This document shows positions 30,069 through 37,133 of a stretch of DNA of 38,095 bases, in pieces (position 1 is the stretch's first letter; every line of letters begins with the position of its first letter). The stretch lies in IMG/VR virus record IMGVR_UViG_3300049222_000187, positions 1 to 38,095 of that record, one strand, 5' to 3'. A model generated the notes under the pieces. The model worked only from the letters and a program-made list of their open reading frames with translations, ran no database searches and had not been told where the DNA came from. A program made the position numbers and the translations under genes. Origin of the DNA: a virus.

Positions 30069-32069
30069 TTATTCAAGTGATCCACCTTCATCCATTAAAG
30101 CTTCATTGTAAGCTTTTCTTTCATCGGGATCCATGTTTTTTAATTTTTCTATTTCGTCTTTTGCAAACTTACTATATTGATATAAAGCTTCTCCTCCTAA
30201 AGATGCAATACCAAGTGGTGATGCAATTCTTGCAGCACGCATTGCCATTTTTGGAGACATGCCTAAATTTAAAATTCTCTGCATACCTGAAGTTGTTGCA
30301 GCTTGTTTCGCACCCTTAACAAGTGCTGGAGCAAATGCAGCTTCTGCGGCAAGTGCAGATCTATCAATTGCAGAAGTTGGATCAACACCAAAACCTGCTG
30401 TCAAAATTCCTGCGCCTAATGGTGTGCCTGCAATCTGTAAAGCATACTTACCATATTTTTTTAACATAGAAGGATCAGCCATTGGGTTTGCACCCAGTTG
30501 CATGGCTCTTTGTGTAATGTCTGGTGACATTTTAATATTTTTCTTTTTAAGCATATCAACTAATGGAGTTCTTGTGCCTACTTCTTGTTTACCAAGTTGA
30601 GCTGCTATATCTGGACCTAGTGAATCATAAAATTTATTTAAAGCTTTTTTCTTTCTGTTAAAATTTGATATACCTTCAGTGTCGCCGCCAGTTTTTGCTT
30701 TTTCTTCTTTTAGTATATTATTAAAAGTTGCTGTTAAAGTTTGTCTAGCATTTCCTTCTCGCAAATTTTGATCTGCAAAGGTAAGCTGAACATTAAAAGG
30801 ATTTTTACTGAAGCCCTCTACGTGATGAACATGAATAGGATTATCTCTTGCTCCCAATATTTTATCTGCATTTTCTACAATTTGTTTCATTAAATTTTCT
30901 TTATATAAAAAAGCTTTTTGTTCATAAGGTCTAAAAACTTGTTGTGGGTCTTGACCTGCTTTTGCAAGATCTTCTACTAAAGAATTATATTTAAATTTGT
31001 TTCCATTTTTATCTGTTAAAACAAATTTTTGTGTTTCGTCTTTACTATATTTTTTACCTTTAATTATTTTTTTATTTAATTTAAAAGGAGGATCTTTTAC
31101 AAGAGTTGTTCTTTTTAATAAATCTTCCCATAACAAAGTTTTACCTTCTCTAACATTTCTATAAAATGTATTTGCATCTTTATTTATTGCTCTTTTGTAT
31201 TCTGCTGCTTTCTCTAAATATATTTTTTGAGCCTCTTTTCCTCTTAAACCAGAGGATACTTCAAATCTATATTTACGATTTCTTTCGTTTTTAGCTTCTT
31301 GGAATCCTGGTTTTTGTATTTTATTTAAATAAGATCTTCTATCAAAAATTCTTGATTTTAACTTATCTTCAGGCAATTTTAAAATATCTTGATATTTAGA
31401 AGGAAAATTTTTTTTAATATATTGTTTATATTCTTTTATTTCTTTTGGTGTAACTGCTTTGCTAGCTTTAGAGCCTTTGTATGTAAAAGTTTTAGGAAAC
31501 AAACCTTTGTTTTTTGCAGCAGTAAATCTTCTTTCAACAGATATTTCTCCAAACTCTTTTGCTTGTCTTGGATCCGGAATATAATCAGTTTCTTTATTTA
31601 AATAATCAGCAAATTCTTTGTTTGTTAGATCTTTCTTTTGTTTTCTAAGTTTTACATAAGTTTCTTCATCTAAAAAATTTGGAACTGTTTCTTTTAAATT
31701 TTTTGCAGTGGTAGCTTTTGCAAAACCTGCTTTAGCAAATTCTTCTCTAGGTTCAATACCTGGTAACTCTTGCCCATAGTTTTCTCTTGCAAAATCTACG
31801 AGCTGTTGTTTTCTTTCTTTTAAATATTTTATTCCTTCTTGAGGTTCTATGGCTCCGGCATCGACAGCTTTATCTAAAACACTTTGTATTTTTAAAAGCA
31901 TTTCATCTTTTGGAAAGCCACCAATAAAACCTTTTATAAAGTCGTCTACTTCTAGTTTAAATACTTTTTCAGTATAAGGTTTTTGTTTTGGGATGATCTG
32001 TTCTGGAGTTTGTTTATTAGGTGGTCTTACGAGATCAGCTTTTGCTAATTTAAATTTTCCAATCTCCAT
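30069..32069 (-). CDS. Large unknown phage protein with HNH-like segment and hydrophobic C-terminus
   Basis: 666 residues, Lys-rich and helical over the first 400. Residues about 410-440 read NPIHVHHVEGFSKNPFNVQL...DQNLREGN. The His415-His416...Asn426...Asn435 spacing recalls HNH or related beta-beta-alpha-metal nucleases. From residue about 540 the chain has Ala/Gly-rich hydrophobic segments (ALQIAGTPLGAGILTAGFG, SPLGIASLGGEALYQYSKF). It sits between terminase and portal with another unknown gene. It could be a virion-carried, ejected protein or a nuclease linked to packaging; neither is proven. One nt separates it from the gene upstream. Confidence 0.7.
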   Translation of the reverse strand: MEIGKFKLAKADLVRPPNKQTPEQIIPKQKPYTEKVFKLEVDDFIKGFIGGFPKDEMLLKIQSVLDKAVDAGAIEPQEGIKYLKERKQQLVDFARENYGQELPGIEPREEFAKAGFAKATTAKNLKETVPNFLDEETYVKLRKQKKDLTNKEFADYLNKETDYIPDPRQAKEFGEISVERRFTAAKNKGLFPKTFTYKGSKASKAVTPKEIKEYKQYIKKNFPSKYQDILKLPEDKLKSRIFDRRSYLNKIQKPGFQEAKNERNRKYRFEVSSGLRGKEAQKIYLEKAAEYKRAINKDANTFYRNVREGKTLLWEDLLKRTTLVKDPPFKLNKKIIKGKKYSKDETQKFVLTDKNGNKFKYNSLVEDLAKAGQDPQQVFRPYEQKAFLYKENLMKQIVENADKILGARDNPIHVHHVEGFSKNPFNVQLTFADQNLREGNARQTLTATFNNILKEEKAKTGGDTEGISNFNRKKKALNKFYDSLGPDIAAQLGKQEVGTRTPLVDMLKKKNIKMSPDITQRAMQLGANPMADPSMLKKYGKYALQIAGTPLGAGILTAGFGVDPTSAIDRSALAAEAAFAPALVKGAKQAATTSGMQRILNLGMSPKMAMRAARIASPLGIASLGGEALYQYSKFAKDEIEKLKNMDPDERKAYNEALMDEGGSLE

Positions 32070-32070
32070 G

Positions 32071-33213
32071 TTACATTCCCATTAAATATTGTAGACCGCC
32101 CCCGTTAGCTACATTAACTCTTTCATTAAATGCTTCTCTGGCTTTTCTTGAAGCTTCTTCTGGAGAAAAACCTTGTTCTAAAAAATCTTCATATAATTTT
32201 TCTAAAAGTCTTTCGTTCATATCATCTGAAGCCATCAAAGTATTAATACCACCTCCTGCATTATCTTTTCTAGTTTTTTTAAGTTGTTGAAGAATACTAA
32301 CTACCTCATCAGTTCCTTTTCCTTCTTCAACTAATTTCATAGCTTGATCTAATGTTGCTAATGCTTCAGCTTTGTTTTGTGGATTAGGGTCCTCTACAAT
32401 TTGAGTTATTAGTTCGTCATCAATTCCTGGATACTTTTGTTTTAATTTAAATCTTTCTGTCATTTTAGGCATCATGTCTTCACCCTTATTTTCATCAATA
32501 AATTTCATAACTTCTTCATCAGACATTCCTTTTTGTGGATTTTTAGGAATTTCAATATCAAACAAACCTTCCATCTCTATCATCTCATCTATATTTTTTG
32601 ATCCTCCACCTCTTTGGTCTATTTCAATTAATTCTTCTGCAAGATTATTAACATCATTTATTGACTCACCAAAAACATCAGAGAAAACTCCTATTGGATC
32701 TCTTCCTGGAGGTATCTCAATATTTTTTCTATCTAATATTTTTCTAGCAATTGTTCTTGTAAGTCCTTCAGCTAATTGTAAACCTTGTTTAGGTTTATAC
32801 ATTGCTTCTTGTTCCTTCATTAATTCTTCAATTTTATTAGAAGCTTTACTTATTCTATCCATGATAGTCCCTGAGGCCTGACTCGGTGACTCTTCAACTC
32901 TCTTACCTCTTTTATCTACACCCGGTTTAAATGATGCTTCGATAACTTCACCTTTATCTTTAACTTTACCTTTGCTTAAAGATTCAATCCCTTCTTTTTT
33001 TCTAAAAGGAATAATATCTGCTGTTGGTTTGTTTGTAATTTTGGTGATTTCTTTTTGACCTTGATTAAAAGCATCTTTGATTTGATTTTGATATCTGCTG
33101 AATGTTTCACCTAATTCTCTTTGTGCAAGTCTATAAGCATCATCAAGAGATTTAATTCCACCTGATTTAGTTAAACCTCTAATTGCTTGTAATAATTTTA
33201 TGACTGGTCCCAT
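32071..33213 (-). CDS. Unknown charged helical protein next to terminase
   Basis: 380 residues, mostly predicted helix with many Lys and Glu (GETFSRYQNQIKDAFNQGQKEITKI, DRISKASNKIEELMKEQEAMYKPKQGLQLAEGLTRTIARKIL). Two acidic patches follow (NIDEMIEMEGLFDIEI, DENKGEDMMPKMTERFKLKQKYPGIDDELI). It ends NGGGLQYLMGM, a recurring C-terminal tag in environmental phage proteins beside terminase genes. ATG overlaps the terminase stop as TAATG. A virion-internal or packaging-associated role is guessed from context only. Confidence 0.65.
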   Translation of the reverse strand: MGPVIKLLQAIRGLTKSGGIKSLDDAYRLAQRELGETFSRYQNQIKDAFNQGQKEITKITNKPTADIIPFRKKEGIESLSKGKVKDKGEVIEASFKPGVDKRGKRVEESPSQASGTIMDRISKASNKIEELMKEQEAMYKPKQGLQLAEGLTRTIARKILDRKNIEIPPGRDPIGVFSDVFGESINDVNNLAEELIEIDQRGGGSKNIDEMIEMEGLFDIEIPKNPQKGMSDEEVMKFIDENKGEDMMPKMTERFKLKQKYPGIDDELITQIVEDPNPQNKAEALATLDQAMKLVEEGKGTDEVVSILQQLKKTRKDNAGGGINTLMASDDMNERLLEKLYEDFLEQGFSPEEASRKAREAFNERVNVANGGGLQYLMGM

Positions 33214-34694
33214 TAGTAATATGTCCTCTGTTTTTGTGGCATTGGTTCATCCTCATAGTCTTCTGGGTGTTGAATCAAACCACCTTGTCTAAATCTCATC
33301 ACTGCCTGAGTCATCGAGTCCACCAAATCATCGTGGTCTCCATATGGAAATGCAGCGCACTCTTCAATGACTTCTTGTGCGAACTCCATCTCTTTAGGAG
33401 CGTATATACGTCCTGACTCAAACAACGGCGAAACGCTGTTTACCCTCGTATGTTTATCGTTACCTTTAGAGGGAGTGTAATTTATAACAGGTATCCCTGC
33501 TTTTCGCAACTCATATGTTAATGGAAGCCCTGAAGCTTTTCCTTCAATGATTACTGTTTCCGGATTCCAGTAGCCGTACTGATCTAATGCAATACGACGA
33601 AGTTCAGGAAACTCATACCGTCCTTTGATTGCATCAACTAATATTAAACATTGGCCACTATCTTCATTAGGAGTGAATACTCCCCAAGTGGTAATAGCAG
33701 AGTAATCCGCTGTTTCCTTTTTCATAAATGCTGTATCATAAGATTGTATGACATGTTCTAATGGAGGAAGACCATCTGATTCCCAGTCCTGCCACCATTC
33801 ACGTTTGATTAATGCTCCTTCTTCTCCGGTTGGATTTTGCATGTACTGTGCATTCCATTTTGAAAGAGGGATTGATGCACGAACCCCTTCTAAATCCTTC
33901 AGGTTCCAGTATTCAGGCCACAGGGGCTTACCAGTTGGAAGGATTGCAGGGAACTCAATTACTTCCCATTGATCTGCTTTAGGTTCTTTTTGTGATTTAA
34001 TTAATCGTCCTGCTAAATCTTTTTCATTCCAACGAGTCATTACAATTACAATCGTTCCACCAGGTTGAAGACGTTGACGTGGACCAGATGTATACCACTC
34101 GTAAGTTCTATCTAATGCTTGTGCATTCATTGCATCTTGTTCAGTATGTGGGTCATCAATAATTAATAGGTCAGCACCCCTTCCTGTAATTGCAGATCCA
34201 ACACCAGCAGCATAGTATTCACCACCTTGTTGGGTTTCCCATTTACCAGCAGCCTGACTATCTTCTTTTAATCTTGTTTGAAATACTTCTTTGTATTCTG
34301 GTGAATCCATAAGTTGTTTTGCTTTACGACCAAACCTTACAGATAATTCAGTTGTGTTAGTTGATTGAATAATTTTTAGTTTAGGATTACGACCTACCAT
34401 CCAAGCAGGTAATAAGTATGACGCGAACTCAGACTTAGTATGTCTAGGTGCCATGTTAATTATAACACGTTTAACTTTACCTGTTGCTATATCATTAAAT
34501 TTTTTAGCAACTTGTTTGTGATGAGATCCTTCAATAAAATCTGGCCATACATGTTTAACAAAAGCCATAAAATCATTTTTAATATCAGCTTGTTTTTTCT
34601 TTTCTTTCCACTTAGCCATCACAAGAGATAATTCTCTTTTTACATCAGGTGGTAGCTTTTCAAATTTCTTTAACTTTTCTATGTCTATCTTCAT
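33213..34694 (-). CDS. terL: Terminase large subunit
   Basis: 493 residues with both domains. ATPase: Walker A-like APRHTKSE at 82-89 (a deviant P-loop, as in many phage terminases), Walker B LLIIDD at 176-181 and coupling motif MTRW at 219-222. Nuclease: Asp320 (QSYDTAF), Glu384 (VIIEGKASG) and Asp456/459 (HDDLVDS) form the RNase H-like metal site. It powers DNA packaging into the prohead through the portal and cuts the concatemer. No small subunit is recognisable directly upstream; the preceding gene is an 80-residue unknown beyond a 228-nt gap. Stop overlaps the next gene as TAATG. Confidence 0.95.
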   Translation of the reverse strand: MKIDIEKLKKFEKLPPDVKRELSLVMAKWKEKKKQADIKNDFMAFVKHVWPDFIEGSHHKQVAKKFNDIATGKVKRVIINMAPRHTKSEFASYLLPAWMVGRNPKLKIIQSTNTTELSVRFGRKAKQLMDSPEYKEVFQTRLKEDSQAAGKWETQQGGEYYAAGVGSAITGRGADLLIIDDPHTEQDAMNAQALDRTYEWYTSGPRQRLQPGGTIVIVMTRWNEKDLAGRLIKSQKEPKADQWEVIEFPAILPTGKPLWPEYWNLKDLEGVRASIPLSKWNAQYMQNPTGEEGALIKREWWQDWESDGLPPLEHVIQSYDTAFMKKETADYSAITTWGVFTPNEDSGQCLILVDAIKGRYEFPELRRIALDQYGYWNPETVIIEGKASGLPLTYELRKAGIPVINYTPSKGNDKHTRVNSVSPLFESGRIYAPKEMEFAQEVIEECAAFPYGDHDDLVDSMTQAVMRFRQGGLIQHPEDYEDEPMPQKQRTYY

Positions 34695-34787
34695 AATGTC
34701 ATTCGAAAAAATTTTTTAAAAAATTTTTGTACATACGTTTTTGACCCCGATAAGTATTTTATGCCTTTAAGTATATAAAACTCGCAA

Positions 34788-34807
34788 TAATACGTAACCT
34801 ATAGGGA
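34788..34807 (+). promoter_or_regulatory. T7-promoter-like sequence (weak case)
   Basis: TAATACG-N5-TATAGGGA on the plus strand resembles the T7 class III promoter TAATACG-N6-TATAGGGA but lacks one internal base and points away from the terminase gene. No phage RNA polymerase gene lies in the window. It is also part of the 228-nt gap 34695-34922, whose minus strand shows only vague -10 boxes (TATACT) for the terminase operon. Confidence 0.2.
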
Positions 34808-34881
34808 CCCCTTTTTGTACATGTATAATTGATTATATTTAAAATTGCAAATTTTGGATTGGGCCTGGTACCTCTATCCTA

Positions 34882-34927
34882 ACTAGTGAACCCGGGGAGC
34901 CTGGTCCCCGGGTTCATGATGCCTAGT
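34882..34927. promoter_or_regulatory. Long GC-rich hairpin between early genes and terminase
   Basis: TGAACCCGGGG (34887-34897) and CCCCGGGTTCA (34906-34916) form 11 perfect pairs around the loop AGCCTGGT. ACTAG (34882-34886) and CTAGT (34923-34927) extend it across a 6-nt bulge, reaching the stop codon of the 80-residue gene. No U-tract follows on either strand. Options: terminator or processing site for early mRNA, or a DNA site for packaging next to the terminase gene. Confidence 0.6.
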
Positions 34928-35165
34928 CTAACAGAACCATGTATGCTTCAGCATTATGTTGTCTGAACCAATTCAAATGTTTACGCATTATATCCCAATG
35001 CTTGGATGCACCCTGTCCTTTTGTTCTATCTTCTAGGGTTGCCATTACTTCAGCTAAGAAAATACAATCATGTCTTCTTGCTTCTTCTTTTGTAAGCATA
35101 ACAGACTCCCCGTTGAATCTGTTCTTACGTTCTTCTGTTTTGTTGTCTGTGTTTGTTTGTGTCAT
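34923..35165 (-). CDS. 80-residue unknown early protein
   Basis: Polar N-terminus, then MLTKEEARRHDCIFLAEVMATLEDRTKGQGASKHWDIMRKHLNWFRQHNAEAYMVLLD, a helical domain with many charged residues and a strikingly regular ending. The segment looks well conserved in style with small proteins upstream of marine phage terminases, but I know no function. It has its own promoter (TTGACA-17-TAGGAT) and the AACAGAAAGG leader, and ends inside a strong hairpin. It could be a diverged small terminase subunit by position only; size (80) is small for that. Confidence 0.72.
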   Translation of the reverse strand: MTQTNTDNKTEERKNRFNGESVMLTKEEARRHDCIFLAEVMATLEDRTKGQGASKHWDIMRKHLNWFRQHNAEAYMVLLD

Positions 35166-35171
35166 ATTATA

Positions 35172-35219
35172 CCTTTCTGTTAATAGGATAATCCTACTCT
35201 ACAATTTGTCCATTGTCAA
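35172..35219 (-). promoter_or_regulatory. Early promoter and leader of the 80-residue gene
   Basis: TTGACA (35219-35214), 17 nt, TAGGAT (35196-35191), nine nt, then AACAGAAAGG (35181-35172) and six nt to ATG at 35165. The -10 box overlaps the stop codon of the upstream gene. The dyad TAGGAT-A-ATCCTA style repeat surrounds the start. Same design as three other genes nearby. Confidence 0.65.
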
Positions 35220-35541
35220 CCCTTACAATATTATATTCTGGTCCCCACCTTGACTCATCATTCTTGACCTTGGCATAACCTTGGCTCTCTCGTCTGTGTC
35301 TTATAAACTCTATCGGTCGACCATGTTCAATGTGGTCCATGTTTTCAGATAACCATTCAATCTTACAACCTTGACTACAGAAATATTTATCTGAGTTATT
35401 AAAATAATAATGACCATTGTCATGTTTATCCATATCTAAATATGCATATCTTCCACGAATTACACCACGCGATTTTAAAAACCTATCTGATGTAACTCTA
35501 GTATGGCAATGTGGTCCTTGGCAAAAATGTTTGTTACTCAT
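35194..35541 (-). CDS. Small zinc-finger-like protein
   Basis: 115 residues from the ATG at 35541, which overlaps the stop of a 23-residue gene as ATGA; an in-frame earlier start lies within that gene. Cys and His residues are spaced as metal ligands: HFCQGPHCHTRV near the N-terminus and YFCSQGCKIEWL about 40 residues later, giving a possible treble-clef zinc site (four Cys/His). The rest is basic and aromatic (RHRRESQGYAKVKNDESRWGPEYNIVRVDNGQ). Likely nucleic-acid or protein binding in early infection; unknown partner. Confidence 0.68.
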   Translation of the reverse strand: MSNKHFCQGPHCHTRVTSDRFLKSRGVIRGRYAYLDMDKHDNGHYYFNNSDKYFCSQGCKIEWLSENMDHIEHGRPIEFIRHRRESQGYAKVKNDESRWGPEYNIVRVDNGQIVE

Positions 35542-35609
35542 GCTACTACCACCAATCCCATAATTAAACCAAAAAATGTGACAATACAATAAAATTCAAA
35601 ACTAGTCAT
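35538..35609 (-). CDS. 23-residue membrane micropeptide
   Basis: ATG at 35609 with a strong site AAAAGGAG about 6 nt before; stop TGA at 35538-35540 overlaps the ATG of the zinc-finger-like gene (ATGA), and the ATG lies inside the stop of the gene upstream (ATGACTAG). The peptide begins MTSFEFYCIVTFFG and continues LIMGLVVVA: after three or four residues it is one hydrophobic helix. Size and coupling suggest a single-pass membrane peptide such as a toxin, superinfection or lysis modulator. Confidence 0.55.
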   Translation of the reverse strand: MTSFEFYCIVTFFGLIMGLVVVA

Positions 35610-35778
35610 TCCAACTCCTTTTCATTCTTCTCATCTCAGAATATAACTCTAACATCTGAAATTTATTACAAGATTTAATCCACCTAATTAATTCCTCTCG
35701 CATTTCTTTTTGTTCTTCATGTGCTTTTGCTTTGTTGCTACTTATAACTTCAAAATGTTCTTCGTTTTGTTGTGCCAT
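35602..35778 (-). CDS. 58-residue charged helical protein
   Basis: Begins MAQQNEEHFEVISSNKAKAH and continues EEQKEMREELIRWIKSCNKF, then MLELYSEMRRMKRSWND: one long amphipathic helix with balanced charge. Good ribosome site (TAGGAG). TAATG overlap with the micropeptide upstream; ends inside the next start. No known family. Could be a small regulator or coiled-coil partner in the early operon. Confidence 0.62.
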   Translation of the reverse strand: MAQQNEEHFEVISSNKAKAHEEQKEMREELIRWIKSCNKFQMLELYSEMRRMKRSWND

Positions 35779-35843
35779 TATTTATCTCCTACTAATCTTA
35801 ATATAATTAATACTATTACTGTTGCGATAAAAAAATACTCCAT
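35778..35843 (-). CDS. 21-residue membrane micropeptide
   Basis: ATG at 35843 overlaps the stop of the 62-residue gene as TAATG and its own stop overlaps the next ATG as TAATG. The peptide begins MEYFFIATVIVLIILRLVG: an acidic start, about 15 hydrophobic residues and a positively charged end, the classic look of a single transmembrane helix with positive-inside tail. AGGT before the ATG is a modest ribosome site. Confidence 0.52.
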   Translation of the reverse strand: MEYFFIATVIVLIILRLVGDK

Positions 35844-36031
35844 TAGTACCTCACTTTCCAACTGCCACTTGCAGTTCTATATCCTTTTTTATCTAAATCA
35901 AAATAAGTGATCAATGCAGTTCCAACTTTACTAGTCCAATATCTGCACTTGTCATCAAACTTACCAAATCTAGTTACTTCCTCGCCATTGGCTTTTGTGA
36001 ATGTTATTCTAAATGTTTTATCTTTTATCAT
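35843..36031 (-). CDS. 62-residue unknown early protein
   Basis: Sequence IKDKTFRITFTKANGEEVTRFGKFDDKCRYWTSKVGTALITYFDLDKKGYRTASGSWKVRY alternates hydrophobic and polar residues and has several aromatic residues, suggesting a small SH3- or OB-like beta barrel with basic surface. It is the first gene of the micropeptide operon, with its own TTGACA promoter and AACAGAAAG leader. Function unknown; nucleic-acid binding is possible from the fold guess only. Confidence 0.68.
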   Translation of the reverse strand: MIKDKTFRITFTKANGEEVTRFGKFDDKCRYWTSKVGTALITYFDLDKKGYRTASGSWKVRY

Positions 36032-36035
36032 ATTT

Positions 36036-36083
36036 ATCTTTCTGTTATGGGACTATCTTATAGGATAGTCCCAAGATTGTCAA
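36036..36083 (-). promoter_or_regulatory. Early promoter with 10-bp hairpin before the micropeptide operon
   Basis: TTGACA (36083-36078), 17 nt, TAAGAT (36060-36055), eight nt, then AACAGAAAGAT (36046-36036). The stem TGGGACTATC / GATAGTCCCA (36048-36057 with 36064-36073) is perfect and spans the -10 box. As DNA it could be an operator; as RNA from an upstream promoter it could terminate or process the transcript of the 322-residue gene. Confidence 0.6.
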
Positions 36084-36085
36084 AC

Positions 36086-37054
36086 TTAATTTAGACTTTC
36101 TTCGTATTTTTTTCTAGCCAATATCTTCGCCTCTCTTGATTGATGTTTGTTCTTCATACCTTTAATCATACTAGCCAAGTTGCTTGGATTATAGATAGTC
36201 AAACCTGTTGAGTTAGTTCTAATCAACTCTGCCTCATCAACTTGTATTCCAAGTTCTGTTGCAAGTTCAATACCCTCTGAAAGATATCTATATGCTTTCA
36301 ATCCAATCTTTAACTGATCGCATTGTTTTTGAATTGTATCAATCCATGTTTGGTGTTTAGATACAACATTACCTTTTGCAATTCGCCAATCATTAAAAGT
36401 TTCATACTCGTCTTTAGTACATGCGATTGCTCTTGATCTGCAATAAGATGTTCCAATGACATCAAGATAGTATTGGTCATTAAAAGTTTTAGTCATGCCT
36501 GTATTATTATCACTACTAGAATAACTATTACCACTATATCCAAGTGCTTTCATACAAGCCTCAACATGTTTAGTCTTATGTGGGTTGTCCTTGTTCTCGG
36601 ATTGTTGAGCATAGATATCTGGGTTGCAATCCATAGCTTTTAGTTCTTCTCTAAAATATGCAACTGCAAATTTCTTTCCCTCCTCATCACTATACTCACT
36701 ACCATTTAGATTACCAAACAAACCAAAATCAAAGTGTGATTTAGTTTCTTTAATATCCCCCTCATCATCTTTGTCCTCACTATGTGCAAAGTAAAAACAT
36801 TTATCTTTTGCAACAACATCACAAGGTTGACCATATTTCTTTTTGAAAGAACGCAACACAGAAACATCTTCTGGTGGATATGATCTTTCAACAACTTGCT
36901 TTGCAAGTTTGTGTGCTATGTCATAATGATAATCAACACTCTCTCTTGCTGACAAGAAATCTTCTCGTTCTTGAGTGTCCTCGTTTTCAAAGACATTTTT
37001 TATTTTATTAAAGAGTTTGTTTCGCAACTCTGTATTCATTCTTATTTTTGTCAT
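36086..37054 (-). CDS. 322-residue unknown early protein
   Basis: Charged, mostly helical N-terminal half (TELRNKLFNKIKNVFENEDTQEREDFLSARESVDYHYDIAHKLAKQVVERSY), then a Cys- and Tyr-containing middle (QPCDVVAKDKCFYFAHSEDKDDEGD, TSYCRSRAIACTKDEYETFNDWRI) and a helical C-terminus (YLSEGIELATELGIQVDEAELIRTN). The last part (NSTGLTIYNPSNLASMIKGMKNKHQSREAKILARKK) is basic. Six or so Cys could bind metal, but the spacing fits no motif I know. First minus-strand gene left of the divergent control region; leader has AACAGAAAGG. Confidence 0.68.
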   Translation of the reverse strand: MTKIRMNTELRNKLFNKIKNVFENEDTQEREDFLSARESVDYHYDIAHKLAKQVVERSYPPEDVSVLRSFKKKYGQPCDVVAKDKCFYFAHSEDKDDEGDIKETKSHFDFGLFGNLNGSEYSDEEGKKFAVAYFREELKAMDCNPDIYAQQSENKDNPHKTKHVEACMKALGYSGNSYSSSDNNTGMTKTFNDQYYLDVIGTSYCRSRAIACTKDEYETFNDWRIAKGNVVSKHQTWIDTIQKQCDQLKIGLKAYRYLSEGIELATELGIQVDEAELIRTNSTGLTIYNPSNLASMIKGMKNKHQSREAKILARKKYEESLN

Positions 37055-37059
37055 AATGA

Positions 37060-37117
37060 CCTTTCTGTTAATTAATTTTTATTTTTTTGTTTTACTACTT
37101 GACAATAGGATTGTCAA
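37060..37117 (-). promoter_or_regulatory. Early leader and possible promoter of the 322-residue gene
   Basis: AACAGAAAGG (37069-37060) lies five nt before the ATG at 37054. Upstream, TTGACA (37117-37112), 17 nt and TAAAAC (37094-37089) form a weaker promoter. Its -35 is one half of the dyad TTGACAA-N5-TTGTCAA (37099-37117), whose other half is the -35 of the plus-strand promoter, so the two directions may compete or share a repressor. Confidence 0.5.
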
Positions 37118-37127
37118 GGATTATATA
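37099..37127 (+). promoter_or_regulatory. Sigma70-like promoter leading into the structured RNA
   Basis: TTGACA (37099-37104), exactly 17 nt, TATATA (37122-37127). Predicted start near 37134. Unlike the four early gene promoters it is not followed by AACAGAAAGG or any ribosome site, which fits a non-coding transcript. Confidence 0.65.
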
Positions 37128-37133
37128 TTAATT

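Noticed and set aside
32474-32881. Plus-strand open frame of 135 codons
   Set aside because: Antisense to a well-placed 380-residue gene; Ser/Ile/Phe-rich with no ribosome site.
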